Assembly (NCBI RefSeq): GCF_030518155.1
Contig: NZ_JAULRU010000823.1
Location: forward strand, 124,001-188,000
Reading direction: 5' to 3'
DNA from: Gilvimarinus gilvus
Lineage (GTDB): Bacteria; Pseudomonadota; Gammaproteobacteria; Pseudomonadales; Cellvibrionaceae
DNA: 64,000 nucleotides
Shown: one piece after another, positions 1-10,862 of the stretch
Numbering within the stretch: the stretch's first letter is position 1
How the letters are laid out: each line of letters starts with the position of its first letter
Program-made: the position numbers and the translations under genes
Notes under the pieces: model-generated
Seen by the model: the letters and a program-made list of their open reading frames with translations, nothing else
Told to the model about the DNA's origin: nothing
Database searches by the model: none

Positions 1-2113
<2,113 letters not shown>

Positions 2114-2152
2114 CCACAATCGCTTTTAAACAAGGAATATTGAGTCAGCGCT

Positions 2153-2761
2153 ATGAGTAAATCCAATCAAAAGGTATCCCGCCGCCAACAGATTCTCGAA
2201 GCACTGGCCAGCATGCTAGAAGCCAGCCCGGGTGAGCGAATTACCACAGCGGCACTGGCGAAAGAAGTTGGTGTGTCTGAAGCAGCCCTTTATCGTCACT
2301 TCCCCAGCAAATCAAAAATGTTTGAAGGGCTCATCGAGTTTATTGAAGAGACCATATTTAGCCGGGTGAACTTAATTTTAAGTGAAGAACCGCAGGCTCT
2401 TGTACGCTGTGAGAAAATTCTTTTTTTGCTGCTAAGCTTTACTGAGCGCAACCCAGGCATCACCCGGCTGCTCACCGGCGACGCACTCACCGGCGAAACC
2501 GATCGTTTGCGCATACGCGTAGCACAGCTGTTTGAACGCGTTGAAACGCAGCTTAAACAGGTTATCCGGGAGGCGGAATTGCGTGAAGGGCTGCGCCCGA
2601 ACTTACCACTTTCGGCCGCCGCTAATTTGCTTATCTCTTTGGTGGACGGGCGAATCACCCAATTTGTGCGCAGCGAATTCAAACGCTTACCAACGGAATA
2701 CTGGCAAGATCAATGGCAAGCATTAGCCGCAGGGCTGATGCGTGAAAACCCGCCGATGTAA
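2153..2761 (+). CDS. slmA: Nucleoid occlusion factor SlmA (TetR fold)
   Basis: DNA-binding antagonist of FtsZ that blocks septum formation over the nucleoid. The 202-residue protein has an N-terminal TetR-type HTH (residues 8-60, with [19 protein letters not shown], the recognition-helix segment typical of SlmA) and an all-helical C-terminal domain with the conserved [15 protein letters not shown] and [10 protein letters not shown] segments that match SlmA along its length. The start is an ATG preceded only by a weak, distant AAGGA. The gene lies 39 bp downstream of argB on the same strand. Position between argB and pyrE is the usual one in related bacteria. A generic TetR repressor is the only alternative and is unlikely. 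Confidence 0.9.
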   Translation: MSKSNQKVSRRQQILEALASMLEASPGERITTAALAKEVGVSEAALYRHFPSKSKMFEGLIEFIEETIFSRVNLILSEEPQALVRCEKILFLLLSFTERNPGITRLLTGDALTGETDRLRIRVAQLFERVETQLKQVIREAELREGLRPNLPLSAAANLLISLVDGRITQFVRSEFKRLPTEYWQDQWQALAAGLMRENPPM

Positions 2762-2782
2762 GCCCGCCCCAAACGCCCGCCT

Positions 2783-3409
2783 TTAAGGCGCTGGCGTTTC
2801 TCCCAGTATGACGCGAAAGCGCTCAATATCACGATCAAATGTTTTGGCCCTTTGTGCCAGCTCGTTCTCACGTGTAGCGATTTGACGAATCACCTCAACA
2901 CGCTCTGACTCCAGGCTGGCAATATTATCCAATACCGTTTGCGGAATTTTCTGAGCATTGCGCTCTTTAACGCCAGCCAGGCGCTGCTGCTCTTCCAACC
3001 GACTAACGACACCCGACAAATTTGAACGCAATATACCGAGGTTACCGCTCAATTCACTGAGTGCGCGCTTTTTCGCCGCCTCAATATCCTTGATGCTACT
3101 GTAGCGGCGCTTCAGCTTGGCATCCCACTCGGCCAGCTGTGCTTCCCGGCGCAAACGCTCGGCATATTTAACCGCGTCCTCACCTTGCAGGGCCTTCGGT
3201 ACCTTTTTTAATACCCGCCCCTGTTCGGTAATAATCTCATAACCACCGGCCGCGGCCGCTGGTGGAATACTTTGCTCCACCACCAGATTGCCCTTGTCAT
3301 TGGTGTAACGGAATAAGACATTGGTTGTCGTATCCTCATCACCGAGCTGCGCCATCACTGCGCAACTCATCGTCAGTAAAACACCAACAGCAACCCATCT
3401 GGTTAGCAT
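2783..3409 (-). CDS. Exported DUF4124 protein with coiled coil
   Basis: Function unknown. The 208-residue product starts with a signal peptide (MLTRWVAVGVLLTMSCAVMAQ), followed by a DUF4124-type segment (FRYTNDKGNLVVEQSIP, residues about 33-50) and then a charged helical region from residue 90 to the end that looks like a coiled coil, with many Glu, Arg and Lys. I place the start at the ATG at 3409 because AGGAG lies 6 bp before it; a TTG two codons upstream overlaps this RBS. It begins 9 bp after the pyrE stop, so it is probably the second gene of a pyrE operon. A periplasmic location is inferred. The window holds a second DUF4124 gene at 60676. Confidence 0.8.
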   Translation of the reverse strand: MLTRWVAVGVLLTMSCAVMAQLGDEDTTTNVLFRYTNDKGNLVVEQSIPPAAAAGGYEIITEQGRVLKKVPKALQGEDAVKYAERLRREAQLAEWDAKLKRRYSSIKDIEAAKKRALSELSGNLGILRSNLSGVVSRLEEQQRLAGVKERNAQKIPQTVLDNIASLESERVEVIRQIATRENELAQRAKTFDRDIERFRVILGETPAP

Positions 3410-3418
3410 AATCAACTC

Positions 3419-4060
3419 CTAAACGCCGTACTGAGCACGGTAGCGACGCACCGTATCAAGTTTTTGCGCATCGCCCTCAGATTCAAGGTAATTAATAATA
3501 TCGCCTAGGTTAACAATATTTACCACCGGAATGTCGTAATCCCGCTCAACTTCCTGAATCGCGCTGAGCTCACCCTGACCCCGCTCCTGCCGATCCAGAC
3601 CAATCACAACCGCCGCCGGTTTGGCGGTTTCGGCCGCGAGAATATCCATCACCTCACGCACCGCGGTGCCCGCCGTAATCACATCATCAATAATAAGCGC
3701 ACGACCTTCAAGCGGTGCACCTACTAATGTTCCGCCCTCGCCGTGGGCCTTGGCCTCTTTGCGATTGAAACAGTAGGGCACATCACGGTTGTGATGCTCA
3801 GCCAGTGCCACTGCAGTAGCGCTGGCCAGCGGTATACCTTTATAGGCAGGGCCGAACACCAGATCGAACTCAATGCCGGCATCGACAATTGCCTGAGCGT
3901 AAAATTGGCCCAACAAAGCCAGCCCTTTACCGGTTTGAAAAAAGCGGCCAGCGTTAAAGAAATAAGGGCTCACACGACCCGACTTGAGCGTAAACTCACC
4001 GAATAATAAGGCCTGCTTTTCAATAGCCAGATCGATAAATTTGCGCTGATAGTCTTTCAT
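3419..4060 (-). CDS. pyrE: Orotate phosphoribosyltransferase PyrE
   Basis: Transfers the phosphoribosyl group of PRPP to orotate giving OMP, the fifth step of pyrimidine synthesis. The 213-residue protein matches the proteobacterial enzyme: [16 protein letters not shown] near the N-terminus, the [11 protein letters not shown] loop, the catalytic flexible loop with [11 protein letters not shown] (residues about 101-111), and the PRPP-binding motif [13 protein letters not shown] (residues about 121-133). It is transcribed away from the divergent crc gene at 4270, with about 210 bp between them, and is followed after 9 bp by the DUF4124 gene. Vicinity of pyrE, crc and rph is conserved in Pseudomonas. 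Confidence 0.97.
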   Translation of the reverse strand: MKDYQRKFIDLAIEKQALLFGEFTLKSGRVSPYFFNAGRFFQTGKGLALLGQFYAQAIVDAGIEFDLVFGPAYKGIPLASATAVALAEHHNRDVPYCFNRKEAKAHGEGGTLVGAPLEGRALIIDDVITAGTAVREVMDILAAETAKPAAVVIGLDRQERGQGELSAIQEVERDYDIPVVNIVNLGDIINYLESEGDAQKLDTVRRYRAQYGV

Positions 4061-4269
4061 AGGGTCGGCTTCCTGTAGTGTTTTAGTGAAAACAGGCTAT
4101 TATAAACGAGGAGCGGTTGCCACGCAGTGCGCCGTAGAATGACGATTTTTTAACCAACAACAATAAAAAAGGGTAAAAAGTCTCTCTGAATTGCCGCTAC
4201 GTCCGATAACGCATAACACAATAGCTTTCGGCTCGGGTATCATACACAGTCCGTAACAAAGGGGCTAAC

Positions 4270-5040
4270 ATGAGAGTGATCAGTCTGAGCGTCGACGGTA
4301 TCTTTCAAGCGGCGCAACGAGGCCTGTACGACTGGCTGGGTAATCAAGATGCAGACGTTATCTGTCTGCAGGATTTGCGTGCGCTCGAATACGAGCTGGA
4401 CGATCCGGTGTTTCACCCGGAAGGTTACTTCGCTTATTTTTTCGACTCCGGTACTCCACACTACAACGGAGTGGCTATCTATACCCGCCAACAACCTAAA
4501 GCCCTGATCTTTGGCCTGGGCTTCTCATCGGGTGTGGATATGGAAGGCCGCTATCTGCAAATCGACTACGAGCACATGAGCATCGGCTCACTGCTGGCAC
4601 CGAGCGCTAGCTCCGAAGCGGAATCTCAGGAAGTGAAGATTAAGTTCTTCGATGACCTGCAAGCCCATATGGACAAAATCACCCGCAAGCGCCGCGAGTA
4701 CATATTCTGTGGCAACTGGCAGATGGCGCATACGCCGCGCGATGTAACCGATTCCGACGCAATGCAGCACGACTCGGGCTTCCTGCCCCACGAGCGCCAG
4801 TGGCTGAGCCAGCTGTTCAACCAGATTGGCTATGTCGATGCCTTTCGCCGCGCCATTCGCGACCCCGACGAGTACACCTGGTGGCCCGAAGGAAAAATGG
4901 GCCAGGGCCCCGGCTGGCGCACCGACTTTCAGGTCGCCTCTAACGCCATTGGCCAAAAGGTCGAGTACGGCGCGATCTACAAGACCACCACCTTCTCAAC
5001 CCACCTACCGGTGATTGTTGATTACGATATGGAGTTGTAA
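4270..5040 (+). CDS. crc: Catabolite repression control protein Crc
   Basis: Member of the exonuclease III fold that in Pseudomonas works as partner of Hfq to repress translation of catabolic mRNAs. The 256-residue protein aligns with Crc end to end: MRVISLSVDGI, ADVICLQDLRA, a middle RKRREYIFCGNW, WWPEG, and a terminal HLPVIVDYD. The catalytic set of true ExoIII enzymes is degraded as in Crc: the N-terminal Asn is changed (SVDG instead of NxNG), the metal-binding Glu is Asp (LQD), and the GDxN motif is replaced by CGNWQ. A purely enzymatic AP endonuclease role is therefore unlikely. The ATG follows an AAAGGGG run about 6 bp upstream. A compact GC hairpin starts directly after the stop codon. 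Confidence 0.9.
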   Translation: MRVISLSVDGIFQAAQRGLYDWLGNQDADVICLQDLRALEYELDDPVFHPEGYFAYFFDSGTPHYNGVAIYTRQQPKALIFGLGFSSGVDMEGRYLQIDYEHMSIGSLLAPSASSEAESQEVKIKFFDDLQAHMDKITRKRREYIFCGNWQMAHTPRDVTDSDAMQHDSGFLPHERQWLSQLFNQIGYVDAFRRAIRDPDEYTWWPEGKMGQGPGWRTDFQVASNAIGQKVEYGAIYKTTTFSTHLPVIVDYDMEL

Positions 5041-5055
5041 GGGCGCCTGGCGCCC
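5041..5055 (+). terminator. Compact GC hairpin after crc
   Basis: GGGCGCCTGGCGCCC can form a 6-bp stem with a 3-base loop directly after the crc stop codon. Only TGTCT follows rather than a T run, so it is at best a weak intrinsic terminator between the convergent crc and rph genes. Confidence 0.4.
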
Positions 5056-5067
5056 TGTCTGACGACC

Positions 5068-5088
5068 GACGTCAGACGTCAGACGTCA
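5068..5088. repeat. Three tandem copies of heptamer GACGTCA
   Basis: Three perfect copies of GACGTCA run through the rph stop codon (5072-5074), so the last residues of RNase PH (TSDV) are encoded by the repeat. A related GTCAGACGTC sequence forms the hairpin after yicC at 6788, so the two sites bracket the rph-yicC pair. Confidence 0.7.
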
Positions 5089-5797
5089 GTGCCTCTTGCT
5101 GCAGCTTGTTGAGTTCGGCAATTCCCAGCTTCGCCAACGCAAACATCGCGGTAAACTGCTCTTCGGTAAACGGGTCGGCCTCGGCGGTGCCCTGAATTTC
5201 GATAATGCCGCCATCGTTCGCCATGACCACGTTCATATCCGTATCGGCGTTGGAGTCTTCCGGGTAATCCAAATCGAGCACCGGAACGCCTTGGTAAACA
5301 CCCACCGAAACAGAGGCAATGGCGCGCAGGAGCGGGTCGCCCTTGGTCATACCCTCTTTTTTCATGTAAGCGATGGCATCTGCGATAGCAACCCAGGCAC
5401 CGGTAATAGACGCGGTGCGTGTGCCGCCATCGGCCTGGATAACGTCGCAGTCGATGTGCAGGGTATTTTCGCCCAACTGGTTTAAATCTACCGCGGCGCG
5501 CAGTGAGCGGCCAATCAGGCGCTGAATTTCTACGGTGCGGCCACCTTGCTTGCCGCGTGCGGCTTCACGGCCCATGCGACTGCCAGTCGAGCGTGGCAAC
5601 ATGCCGTATTCGGCCGTTAGCCACCCCTGGTCTTTACCCCGCAAGAAAGGCGGTACCCCGGGCACCACACTGGCGGTACAAATGACCTTGGTATCACCAA
5701 ATTCGACCAATACAGAGCCCTCGGCGTGCTTGGTGTAGTTGCGGGTAATCTTGATTGGGCGCAGCTGTTCGGGCTGTCTTCCACTCGGCCTTTGCAT
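5072..5797 (-). CDS. rph: Ribonuclease PH
   Basis: Phosphorolytic 3'-5' exoribonuclease that trims the 3' ends of tRNA precursors, releasing nucleoside diphosphates. The 241-residue protein has the family length and landmarks: [15 protein letters not shown], the basic loop [15 protein letters not shown], the phosphate-binding [20 protein letters not shown] (residues about 113-132) and [18 protein letters not shown]. The C-terminus ends in a short stretch encoded by a heptamer repeat and is probably free to vary. It is divergent from yicC with 122 bp between the starts, which must hold both promoters. The order crc-rph-yicC is that of Pseudomonas. Confidence 0.97.
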   Translation of the reverse strand: MQRPSGRQPEQLRPIKITRNYTKHAEGSVLVEFGDTKVICTASVVPGVPPFLRGKDQGWLTAEYGMLPRSTGSRMGREAARGKQGGRTVEIQRLIGRSLRAAVDLNQLGENTLHIDCDVIQADGGTRTASITGAWVAIADAIAYMKKEGMTKGDPLLRAIASVSVGVYQGVPVLDLDYPEDSNADTDMNVVMANDGGIIEIQGTAEADPFTEEQFTAMFALAKLGIAELNKLQQEALTSDV

Positions 5798-5919
5798 AGG
5801 TTAAATCCTGTTGTGTCGCGAGCCTAACGAAGGTTAGGGTGTGATAAGATCAGACCATGTTAACGTTTAACGGGGGGTAATCTCTACCACCCCGAGCCCC
5901 AGATTTGTAAGGACTGACA

Positions 5920-6786
5920 ATGCCACGCAGCATGACCGGCTTCGCCCGCTTAGAAAGTAAGCAAACAGACTACACCCTGACCTGGGAAGTTCGCAGTGTT
6001 AATCACCGCTATCTGGAAATGCATTTGCGCCTGGGCGACGACTTTCGCGAAATAGAACCGAAGCTGCGAGAAATCATTCGCACCAAACTGCAACGCGGCA
6101 AACTCGAAGTCACTATCAACTTCCAGCCCGAACAGGCAAGTGCCGGCAAAATTGGCCTCGACAGCGAACGTCTGGCACAGCTGGCGGATGCCTGTACCCG
6201 TATCGATGCCCAGGTACCCAACTGTGCCGCTATCAACCCACTGGAAGTGCTGCGCTGGCCCGGTGTACAAGTCACTCAGGAAATGGATCGGGAGTCTCTG
6301 CACGCAAGCGCACTTGCACTGTTTAGCGATACCCTCGATCAACTTGTTGAGCACCGCGCACGCGAAGGCAATGAACTGGCCAGCTTTATCGAACAACGCT
6401 TGGTAAGCATTGCCGAACACGTAGCGCAACTGCGCGAACGCATGCCGGAAATTCTTCAGGCGCAGCGCGACAAACTGGCCGAGAAAATCGCCGCCCTGCA
6501 AGTGGAGCTGGACCCCGACCGACTGGAACAAGAAATTGTTATGATGGCGCAAAAGGCCGACGTCGACGAAGAACTCGACCGCCTCGACACCCACGTGCAG
6601 GAAGTGCGTCGCACATTAAAACAAAAGAACTCCCTCGGCCGTCGCCTCGACTTTTTAATGCAAGAGCTCAACCGCGAAGCCAACACCCTCTCCAGCAAAT
6701 CCGTCGTCAGTGAAACCACTCAAGCGGCGGTAGAATTAAAAGTACTGATCGAACAAATGCGCGAGCAGGTGCAGAATATAGAATAA
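5920..6786 (+). CDS. yicC: YicC/YloC family endoribonuclease
   Basis: Member of the YicC family; the E. coli protein is reported to act as an endoribonuclease that promotes decay of the RyhB small RNA. The 288-residue protein has the N-terminal YicC domain (MPRSMTGFAR, SVNHRYLEMHLRLG, residues 1-155) and the C-terminal DUF1732 domain ending in LGRRLDFLMQELNREANTLSSK, the family signature (residues about 244-265). A heptad-rich helical region lies between them. AAGGA lies 7 bp before the ATG. It is divergent from rph and followed by a hairpin with a short T run. In Pseudomonas the next gene is gmk; here gmk lies 28 kb away. Confidence 0.95.
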   Translation: MPRSMTGFARLESKQTDYTLTWEVRSVNHRYLEMHLRLGDDFREIEPKLREIIRTKLQRGKLEVTINFQPEQASAGKIGLDSERLAQLADACTRIDAQVPNCAAINPLEVLRWPGVQVTQEMDRESLHASALALFSDTLDQLVEHRAREGNELASFIEQRLVSIAEHVAQLRERMPEILQAQRDKLAEKIAALQVELDPDRLEQEIVMMAQKADVDEELDRLDTHVQEVRRTLKQKNSLGRRLDFLMQELNREANTLSSKSVVSETTQAAVELKVLIEQMREQVQNIE

Positions 6787-6787
6787 A

Positions 6788-6821
6788 GTCAGACGTCTGA
6801 GGTCGGATGTCTGACGCTTTT
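6788..6821 (+). terminator. Intrinsic terminator of yicC
   Basis: The arms GTCAGACGTC (6788-6797) and GATGTCTGAC (6806-6815) pair at 9 of 10 positions with an 8-base loop and are followed by GCTTTT. The site starts two bases after the yicC stop. The arms resemble the GACGTCA repeats at 5068. Confidence 0.65.
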
Positions 6822-6926
6822 ACATCCGACATCACGCATCCGTCATCAGACTCTCATAATATGTCCTCACCCAACTAGCCACATCTACTCAACATGGCGG
6901 CGCGGCTGTAATACTTTGGCGCACAG

Positions 6927-7730
6927 CTATTCAATGTTTATCAGCCTGTTGAGTTCCCTCATGACTTTACCGCCTTTTACTTCGTCTAATGCATCCGGAT
7001 GAGGATCGGCAAACGTTCCTTTATCATTGTCAAAGTAAAGCCCGGAGGCCTGGGCAAACTCTGGGTTCAAAGCGGCCTTTAACAGAATGTCGGCTCCTAT
7101 ATTTAAATCGTTACCGGCAACACCAAAACCTTCTTTCACCATTTTACTGGCGAGTAACGAGCCGGGGTTAACCGCGATTACCGCCGGCCCTTTGCTCTTT
7201 AGCTCAAGGCCAAGCTGGCGCGACCACATGGTGAGTGCCAGTTTGCTTTGCGCGTAGGCTGCAAAGTCGTCGTTCAAGATTTTTTTGCCTGCCAGCGCCT
7301 GTAAATCCACCGGTGCCTGAGCGGCGGATGATAAATTGATTACCCGGCCGCCGGGCGGCATCAGTGGTAACAAGCTGGTGGTTAATAAGTAGGGGGCGAG
7401 GGTGTTCACCACAAAGCGAACATCCTGCCCACTGGCATTAAGCGGTTGGGCGATTTTGTAAACACCGGCGTTATTGATAATCACATCCGGCGCGACACTC
7501 TGGCTTTTGATTTGTTGCACCATGGCCGCCACCTCGGCCAGATCGGAAAAATCCGCCCGGTAGGTGCTAATAGATACCGCACCACACTCGCGTAAGGTTT
7601 TTGCGGCGGCGTTTAGCATGGTCTCACTGCGCCCGTGAATCAGCAGCGAGTGACCAAGCGCCGCTAACTTTTGTGCGGTTAACAGGCCAATGCCATCGGT
7701 TGCGCCGGTAATCAAAATCGCTTTGCTCAT
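6927..7730 (-). CDS. Short-chain dehydrogenase/reductase (SDR)
   Basis: NAD(P)-dependent oxidoreductase of unknown substrate, cytosolic. The 267-residue classical SDR has the cofactor motif TGATDGIG (residues 8-15), the NNAG motif, the catalytic Ser in NLSSAAQ and the YAQSK pair (Tyr and Lys), followed by NPGSL. The sequence resembles retinol-dehydrogenase-like SDRs, but that label gives no real function. It starts 24 bp after the stop of the upstream alcohol-dehydrogenase-like gene, so it is probably the last gene of a three-gene operon that is divergent from a LysR regulator at 9920. AGAG lies just before the ATG. Confidence 0.88.
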   Translation of the reverse strand: MSKAILITGATDGIGLLTAQKLAALGHSLLIHGRSETMLNAAAKTLRECGAVSISTYRADFSDLAEVAAMVQQIKSQSVAPDVIINNAGVYKIAQPLNASGQDVRFVVNTLAPYLLTTSLLPLMPPGGRVINLSSAAQAPVDLQALAGKKILNDDFAAYAQSKLALTMWSRQLGLELKSKGPAVIAVNPGSLLASKMVKEGFGVAGNDLNIGADILLKAALNPEFAQASGLYFDNDKGTFADPHPDALDEVKGGKVMRELNRLINIE

Positions 7731-7754
7731 GGTGCTCTCCGTGTTTAAGGTTCA

Positions 7755-8744
7755 CTACGAAATGGTAATAACCACTTTGCCCATGCCCTGTCCGCTCTCG
7801 GCGTAATCGTGCGCGGCGGCGGTTTCGGCCAGGGTAAATTGTTGCTCGGTCAGTATCGGCTTCAGCTCGCCGGCATCCACAATGCTCGCCACCTGCTTTA
7901 AAATTTCGCCGTGGCGCTCGCGCCCGACGTTGTGCAGCATCGGCAATAACATAAACACAATGTGCATGCTGGCGCCTTTAATATGAGCCAAGGTTAAGTC
8001 GATTTCCGACATGGTAGAGGTCGTTGCAATTTGGCCGTTCAGCGCAATCGCCTGAAACGAATTAAGCAGGTTGGCATCGCCGACGGTGTCGTAAATCACA
8101 TCGAAGCCTTTGCCCGCGGTGTGCTGCTCGACATACTCATCCACCGCTTGGGTTTTGTAGTTGATGCCTGTCGCCCCGAACGATTCAATCAGTTGCAGCT
8201 GCTTGTCGCCGCCACCGGTGGCATACACCTCGGCGCCTAATTGTTTGGCCAGCTGCGCGGCAATATGCCCAACACCACCGGAACCACCGTGTACCAATAC
8301 TTTTTGCCCGGCGCTGACACCGGCGCGGGTAAGGCCTTCAAAGGCGGTAATGCTCACCAACGGCAAAGCGGCAGCCTCGGCCATGCTTAAGGTTTTGGGT
8401 TTGTGCGCCATCAAGCGCGCATCGGCGACCATGTACTCGGCCAGAGTACCGGGTAAGTCCGCCAAGCCACCGGCGCAGCCGTAAACTTCATCCCCTACGG
8501 CAAAATCCGTCACGCCTTCACCGACCGCGTCAACGGTACCGGCAAAGTCCATTCCCAACACGGCGGGCAGAGCCGGGGCAAAGGGTAAGTCGTCCCCGGC
8601 GGTGCGAATTTTGTAGTCCACTGGGTTAACACTGGTGGCGGCGATGCTCACCAAAACATGGCCGGGCTTAACCTCGGGCTTGGCGATCTCGCTCAAGGTA
8701 AAGTGCTCACTGCTGCCGTACTGGGTTAAGGTCATTGCTTGCAT
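7755..8744 (-). CDS. NADP-dependent quinone oxidoreductase-like protein (MDR, zinc-free)
   Basis: Medium-chain dehydrogenase/reductase of the quinone oxidoreductase type, 329 residues, cytosolic, substrate unknown. Visible are the GroES-like N-terminal half (MTLTQYGSSEHFTLSEI, VNPVDYKIRTAG, VLGMDFAGTVDAVG) and the Rossmann half with VHGGSGGVGHIAAQLAKQLG and YDTVGD. The cysteines that bind structural and catalytic zinc in alcohol dehydrogenases are absent, as in QOR. The start is the ATG at 8744, which has AGGAG 6 bp upstream; an ATG 15 codons earlier would overlap that RBS. It is the middle gene of the operon, 69 bp after the flavoprotein gene and 24 bp before the SDR. Confidence 0.88.
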   Translation of the reverse strand: MQAMTLTQYGSSEHFTLSEIAKPEVKPGHVLVSIAATSVNPVDYKIRTAGDDLPFAPALPAVLGMDFAGTVDAVGEGVTDFAVGDEVYGCAGGLADLPGTLAEYMVADARLMAHKPKTLSMAEAAALPLVSITAFEGLTRAGVSAGQKVLVHGGSGGVGHIAAQLAKQLGAEVYATGGGDKQLQLIESFGATGINYKTQAVDEYVEQHTAGKGFDVIYDTVGDANLLNSFQAIALNGQIATTSTMSEIDLTLAHIKGASMHIVFMLLPMLHNVGRERHGEILKQVASIVDAGELKPILTEQQFTLAETAAAHDYAESGQGMGKVVITIS

Positions 8745-8813
8745 AGTGTTCTCCTGAAAATTAATTAAAAAAATAAAGGGTGCGGACAAAGTTTGCGGGC
8801 CGGGTTGGGCCGC

Positions 8814-9797
8814 TTATACCAATGGCACGCTGGGAAATTCGGGCAATACATCACGGGCCAAAACCTCCAGCGTCGCTTCAATAGGGGCGCGGTTAAATCG
8901 CAAATTAAGCGCTACATGATTTATGCCAATGTCTTGCAGCGCGTGCAGGTACTCCACCAAATGGCGGCTGCCCACGCGTAGCCCCAGGTGAATTGCCTCG
9001 GGTTTTGCATCCGGGTTTTCGGCCAAATCGATATACAGCGGCTGCATAACCGGCTTGGCAGGACCACCGGCCGCTCTTACCTGCGATCGCCACGCATCAA
9101 TAACAATTTTTTGTTGGTCGGTAGCGCGCGGGTAAAGCATCCAGCCGTGGCCGTTTTGCGCAATCCACTCGGGCGCCTGCTGGCTGGAGCCGGTAATCAG
9201 CAAGGGCACTTCGCGCGCAGCGGGCTTGGGCAGTAACTCCAGCTCCGGGCTCAGTTGGCCGTAGCGGTTATTGACCTGGGCCGGGCTGTGCCAGGCGCTC
9301 TGAATGTATTGCAGGGCATCGCGAAAGCGCTCTGCGCGATCGGCAAAGGGGAAGTTCATCGCCGGGTACTCTTGCGGCCGATCGCCCGAGGCCACGCCCA
9401 ACAGCAAGCGCCCGCCGCTTAACTGATCCACACTGGCCGCCGCTTTTGCCACATGGGCGGGGTGGCGCAGCGGCAGCACAATGCTGGATACCCCCAAAGC
9501 AATATCAGAGGTTTGAGCCGCGAGATAGCCCAGGTACACGAAGGGGTCATAGATCTGACCGGCATCGCCAAACGAGGGCACATTAAAGGGCACATCGCGC
9601 AGCCAAAGCGCGGCAAAGCCCAGTTGCTCAGCCAGCCGGGTACGCTCAATGTGCGCCTGCATTGTCGGCACCGGGCTGTCGGGGTAGCGCTCCAGCGGCG
9701 CCACTAACCCCAGGGTTAAACGCGAGGGCCGAAACACGCGGGTAAAGGCGGCGTTTAGCGTCTGAAATGACTCGGCAATAGGGGCAAATGTATTCAC
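8814..9797 (-). CDS. Luciferase-like (LLM class) flavin-dependent oxidoreductase
   Basis: Flavin-dependent oxidoreductase of the bacterial luciferase superfamily, 327 residues with a TIM-barrel pattern. The family landmarks are TLGLVAPLERYPDSPVPT at the start, the LWLRDVPF strand, the SDIALGVSSIVLPLRHPAH segment and GRLLLGVASGDRPQEY. The substrate cannot be told; relatives act on alkanes, sulfonates, or serve as F420 or FMN reductases. It is the first gene of an operon with the MDR and SDR enzymes and is divergent from the LysR gene, with 122 bp between starts. The three redox enzymes probably respond to the same signal, for example reactive aldehydes or quinones (inference). Confidence 0.87.
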   Translation of the reverse strand: MNTFAPIAESFQTLNAAFTRVFRPSRLTLGLVAPLERYPDSPVPTMQAHIERTRLAEQLGFAALWLRDVPFNVPSFGDAGQIYDPFVYLGYLAAQTSDIALGVSSIVLPLRHPAHVAKAAASVDQLSGGRLLLGVASGDRPQEYPAMNFPFADRAERFRDALQYIQSAWHSPAQVNNRYGQLSPELELLPKPAAREVPLLITGSSQQAPEWIAQNGHGWMLYPRATDQQKIVIDAWRSQVRAAGGPAKPVMQPLYIDLAENPDAKPEAIHLGLRVGSRHLVEYLHALQDIGINHVALNLRFNRAPIEATLEVLARDVLPEFPSVPLV

Positions 9798-9919
9798 AGC
9801 GTGGCTCCTTCGGCTCGTAAAGCTTTGCGCTTATCGATAAGGGCCAGTATATTTATACTTAAACCTGTTGATAATGCCGTTTTTTAAACAATCACTTTTA
9901 AGATTCTGTTGAAAATACT

Positions 9920-10813
9920 ATGAATATAGAGCATTTACGTCTGTTCGTTCGCGTGGCGAGCACGCACAACATCAGCCAGGCCGGCGAAGAGCAAAACCTG
10001 TCGCCAGCGGTGGCCAGTGCCTATATCAACAAGCTAGAGAAGAGCTTGGCAACGCGGCTGGTACACCGCACCACCCGGCATGTATCGCTCACCGAAGACG
10101 GCGAGGCATTCTTACCCCACGCCGAAGATGTGCTCGCCAGCGTTGAGGCGGCCGAGGCCGCCATAGGCCGGGGCAATCACGACCCCAGCGGCACCTTGCG
10201 TATCACCGCCCCGGCGTCTTTCGGGCGCATGCATTTGATGCCGCAAATGCATGGCTTTATGCGAGCCTACCCCAACCTGACCATCGACTGCCGCTTCTCG
10301 GACGCGATTGTGGATTTAGTTGAAGGCGGTTTTGATATCGCCATTCGCAATGCCGAGCTTAAAAACTCCAGCCTGATCGCCCGCAAGCTGGCACCGGATA
10401 ACCGCATACTCTGCGCCGCGCCTTCCTACCTAGAAGAGTTTGGTGTGCCGCAAACACCGCACGAACTGATCCAGCACCAATGCCTGACACTCACCGGATT
10501 AGACACCTGGCGCTTTACCGGCCCCGAGGGGCCAATCGCGCTCAAAATTAAGGCCAAACTGCGCACCGACAACGGCGAGGCCGTGCGCGACGCCTGCGTG
10601 CAGGGCATTGGCATCACCATCAACTCCACCTGGAGCGCCTATCAACAATTGCGCAGCGGCGAACTGGTGCATATTCTTAAAGACTACCCGCTGGTGTCCA
10701 ACACCTCCCTCTGGGCCGTCTACCCCAGCTCGCGGCAACTGGCCCCCAAAGTGCGGGCGTTTATTGATTATTTTGCCGGCTTATACAGTGGAATACCTTA
10801 CTGGGAGCAATAA
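9920..10813 (+). CDS. LysR family transcriptional regulator
   Basis: DNA-binding regulator of 297 residues. The N-terminal winged HTH (MNIEHLRLFVRVASTHNISQ, residues 1-60) is followed by a periplasmic-binding-protein-like effector domain from about residue 88 (GTLRITAPASFGRMHLMP). The subtype is the one common beside short oxidoreductase operons. It is divergent from the flavoprotein/MDR/SDR operon, with 122 bp between the starts, the classic layout for a LysR protein that controls the neighbouring operon and itself. The ATG starts 19 bp after an A/T-rich stretch; the RBS is poor. Effector unknown. Confidence 0.9.
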   Translation: MNIEHLRLFVRVASTHNISQAGEEQNLSPAVASAYINKLEKSLATRLVHRTTRHVSLTEDGEAFLPHAEDVLASVEAAEAAIGRGNHDPSGTLRITAPASFGRMHLMPQMHGFMRAYPNLTIDCRFSDAIVDLVEGGFDIAIRNAELKNSSLIARKLAPDNRILCAAPSYLEEFGVPQTPHELIQHQCLTLTGLDTWRFTGPEGPIALKIKAKLRTDNGEAVRDACVQGIGITINSTWSAYQQLRSGELVHILKDYPLVSNTSLWAVYPSSRQLAPKVRAFIDYFAGLYSGIPYWEQ

Positions 10814-10862
10814 AGCATCATGCTACACTGGCGCCTGATGATGAAACCGCCACACTCTCCCG

